Shown: one piece after another, positions 62,415 through 64,000 of the stretch
Position numbering within the stretch: the first letter of the stretch is position 1
Layout of the letters: each line of letters opens with the position of its first letter
Source of the DNA: Flavobacteriaceae bacterium MAR_2009_75
GTDB lineage: Bacteria > Bacteroidota > Bacteroidia > Flavobacteriales > Flavobacteriaceae
Direction: 5' to 3'
NCBI GenBank assembly: GCA_002813285.1
Contig: PHTZ01000001.1
Coordinates: 2,417,501 to 2,481,500 of the forward strand
Length of the DNA stretch: 64,000 bases
Made by a program: the position numbers and the translations under genes
Notes under the pieces: model-generated
What the model saw: the letters and a program-made list of their open reading frames with translations, nothing else
Databases searched by the model: none
Told to the model about the DNA's origin: nothing

Positions 62415-63305
62415 ATGGCTGATAAAAATGTCGCTGAAGGTTCGTTTCAAGAAGTTTTGATTGAAGATGGTTTTTTTGTGCTGAAGATTCAAAACGATGG
62501 GCCCCAGATACAGAAAGTAGTACGAGATATCAATAGTTCGTTCATTCAATTTCATTTTTGTCTGAAGGGCAGTGCCAAATTTATTTTCAATGATGGACGC
62601 TATGCTCTAGACGTGTCAGAAGAGAATTCACTTTTGCTGTATAATACTCAAATGGATTTACCGATGAACCTAGAACTTAATCCCAATTCATGGTTGGTTT
62701 CAGTGGTGATGACCATACGTAAATTCCATTCACTTTTTTCAAAAGAGGCCGATTATATCCCTTTTCTAAGTGCAGATAATAAAGACAAGAAGTACTATTC
62801 TCAAGAAGGTGTGAACCCGGCTATTGCAGTGGTTCTAAGTCAAGTGATGAATTACAACCTGCATCCCTCTATAAAAGAACTATACATCAAGGGCAAAGTG
62901 TACGAACTTATCGCCCTCTATTTTAATAAAAGTGACGATGCCGATATAGAACAGTGTCCTTTTCTTGTAGACGAAGATAATGTAAGGCGCATCCGCAAAG
63001 CAAAAGAAATTATTATTTCGAGAATGGCAGAGCCACCAACACTTAGCGAACTATCGGAAGAAATAGGGCTGTCGCTCAAAAAACTAAAAGAGGGCTTTAA
63101 ACAGATTTACGGTGATTCGGTCTTTAGTTTTCTTTTTGATTATAAAATGGAGTATGCCCGAAAAATGCTGGAAACTGGTCAGCATAACGTTAATGAAGTG
63201 GGACTAAAAGTGGGGTATAGTACGGCGAGCCATTTTATTTCGGCTTTTAAAAAGAAGTATGGTACTACACCCAAGAAATATTTAATGGCGCTGGCGAATG
63301 GCTAA
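62415..63305 (+). CDS. AraC-family transcriptional regulator (PchR-like)
   Basis: The 296-aa product has an N-terminal sensing domain (FIQFHFCLKGSAKFIFNDGRYALDV, MDLPMNLELNPNSWLVSVVMTIRKFHSLF) and a C-terminal AraC double HTH (PPTLSELSEEIGLSLKKLKEGFKQIYGDSVFSFLFDYKMEYARKMLETG, then VNEVGLKVGYSTASHFISAFKKKYGTTPKKYL). The sensing domain resembles PchR, which responds to iron-siderophore complexes. Divergent location next to hemA suggests control of haem synthesis by iron status; this is inference. Confidence 0.9.
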   Translation: MADKNVAEGSFQEVLIEDGFFVLKIQNDGPQIQKVVRDINSSFIQFHFCLKGSAKFIFNDGRYALDVSEENSLLLYNTQMDLPMNLELNPNSWLVSVVMTIRKFHSLFSKEADYIPFLSADNKDKKYYSQEGVNPAIAVVLSQVMNYNLHPSIKELYIKGKVYELIALYFNKSDDADIEQCPFLVDEDNVRRIRKAKEIIISRMAEPPTLSELSEEIGLSLKKLKEGFKQIYGDSVFSFLFDYKMEYARKMLETGQHNVNEVGLKVGYSTASHFISAFKKKYGTTPKKYLMALANG

Positions 63306-63492
63306 ATCTTGAAAAAAAAGTTATATGTTCACTTTTTTGATGATTAGTTGCTGATTTTCAATTATTTCAGCACCAAATTATTTTTTCGTCAAAAAAATTA
63401 GCTATAAGGTTAGTTTTTATCGACGAAATTCAGACCTTCGTATTCCGAGAAACTATAGCTTGGTATTTATCCCCTAAACCCTCCACTTGAGA

Positions 63493-64000
63493 ATGAAAGA
63501 AAGACCTTTCTTTGGCCTGCTTTCCCTAACACTTATTTTATTGTCCATACTCTTTTTTGCCGCATGCGAAAAAGACGAAGAAGTAGTTCCTGAGTCGGTA
63601 GTCAAGCCCGATAGGGTAGCCCCTGAGCCTCCAAGAGAATTGATAGCCACAGATATTACCGATTCTTCGGCAGTCGTATCATGGCAAAAGGCAAAAGACA
63701 ATATCAAAGTAAAGGATTACGTAGTTTTCCGCGATAGCACCGAAGTTTTCCGTGATACGGTTACTACTTATCTAGCTAATAAATTGGAGCCTGATACGTC
63801 ATACATGTTTTCGGTTCGTGCTACCGATGAGGCCGGTAACATCTCTGATTTCAGTGAAGCGGTCGAGATAGTAACTAAGGCGGCGGACACTATTGACATT
63901 GATAGTTTAAACCCTTATAGTTTGATATTACTAAGGCCGAAACTAGAACTGGATAGTGTTTCTTCTACATCTGTTGATTTAAGCTGGAAATCGGAATCAA
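63493..64000 (+). CDS. FN3-domain lipoprotein (partial, runs off the right edge)
   Basis: The first 169 residues are visible. A lipoprotein signal (LLSLTLILLSILFFAAC) is followed by an acidic linker and a fibronectin type III domain (APEPPRELIATDITDSSAVVSW ... SYMFSVRATDEAGNISDFSEAV). A second FN3-like domain begins at the end (DSVSSTSVDLSWKSES). FN3 repeats are common on surface proteins that bind or degrade polysaccharides. The C-terminus, and any catalytic domain, lies outside the window. Confidence 0.8.
   Translation, partial: MKERPFFGLLSLTLILLSILFFAACEKDEEVVPESVVKPDRVAPEPPRELIATDITDSSAVVSWQKAKDNIKVKDYVVFRDSTEVFRDTVTTYLANKLEPDTSYMFSVRATDEAGNISDFSEAVEIVTKAADTIDIDSLNPYSLILLRPKLELDSVSSTSVDLSWKSES

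Noticed and set aside
1-64000. CRISPR arrays, tRNA or rRNA genes, intact IS elements, prophage genes
   Set aside because: I looked for regularly spaced direct repeats, cloverleaf arms with TTC-loop motifs, and transposase or phage protein motifs. None was found.

Overview
The window is chromosomal DNA of a marine-type member of Flavobacteriaceae (Bacteroidota), most like the Maribacter/Zobellia/Arenibacter group. I infer this from the low-to-moderate GC content, the Bacteroidota promoter form TTG-N20-TAnnTTTG in front of several genes, the gliding gene gldH, a type-B succinate dehydrogenase with a single cytochrome b subunit, a SUF cluster followed by DUF59, DUF2480 and DUF3078 genes, and a large haem cluster with a HemC-HemD fusion. 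No rRNA, tRNA, CRISPR array, intact insertion sequence or prophage was seen. Most of the window is core genome.

Layout. 0-9 kb: recA (reverse), trhO, then ricT-gldH-PBP1A, then the 3-oxoacid CoA-transferase genes scoA/scoB with a small four-helix-bundle gene wedged between them. 9-14.4 kb: a GNAT enzyme, methionine aminotransferase, ThuA-like protein, DUF2721 protein, then rimK with an M14 carboxypeptidase-like gene (reverse). 14.6-19.4 kb: sdhCAB, an orphan vsr, and a DJ-1/PfpI protein. 19.7-29 kb: a VPS10/BNR propeller protein, aminopeptidase P, exonuclease III, a lipoprotein, BrnQ and ThiL. 29.2-33.7 kb: four secreted or lipid-anchored proteins in one run (LVIVD-repeat protein, seven-bladed propeller lipoprotein, MbnP-family protein, di-haem peroxidase), probably a copper or redox surface system. 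34.9-43.4 kb: sufA-B-C-D, an outer-membrane barrel gene, sufS, sufE, DUF59, DUF2480, DUF3078. 44.5-53 kb: hflX, an EEP-family phosphatase/nuclease, an FKBP lipoprotein, a PolB-like exonuclease, a DUF4153 membrane protein, ogt, a CNNM/CBS protein and a serine hydrolase. 53-62.2 kb: haem genes hemB, hemF, hemE, hemCD and hemA (reverse) with a TrkH potassium transporter, a GNAT enzyme, a membrane protein and a lipoprotein among them. A PchR-like AraC regulator diverges from hemA, and an FN3 lipoprotein runs off the right edge.

The non-coding DNA is the least explained part. An intergenic repeat of about 180 bp occurs twice (19473-19651 forward, 44340-44523 reverse) with a third, decayed piece at 8789-8850; each copy lies 3' of a gene, in that gene's orientation, and upstream of a terminator. 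Two other gaps (12324-12470, 49970-50106) each hold a pair of 22-bp TetR-operator-like palindromes although no tetR gene is present. In the first gap a 16-codon reading frame resembling a TetR N-terminus remains. Several genes have a -7 box whose final TTG is in frame with the gene, which creates false upstream starts; starts were moved inward for these.
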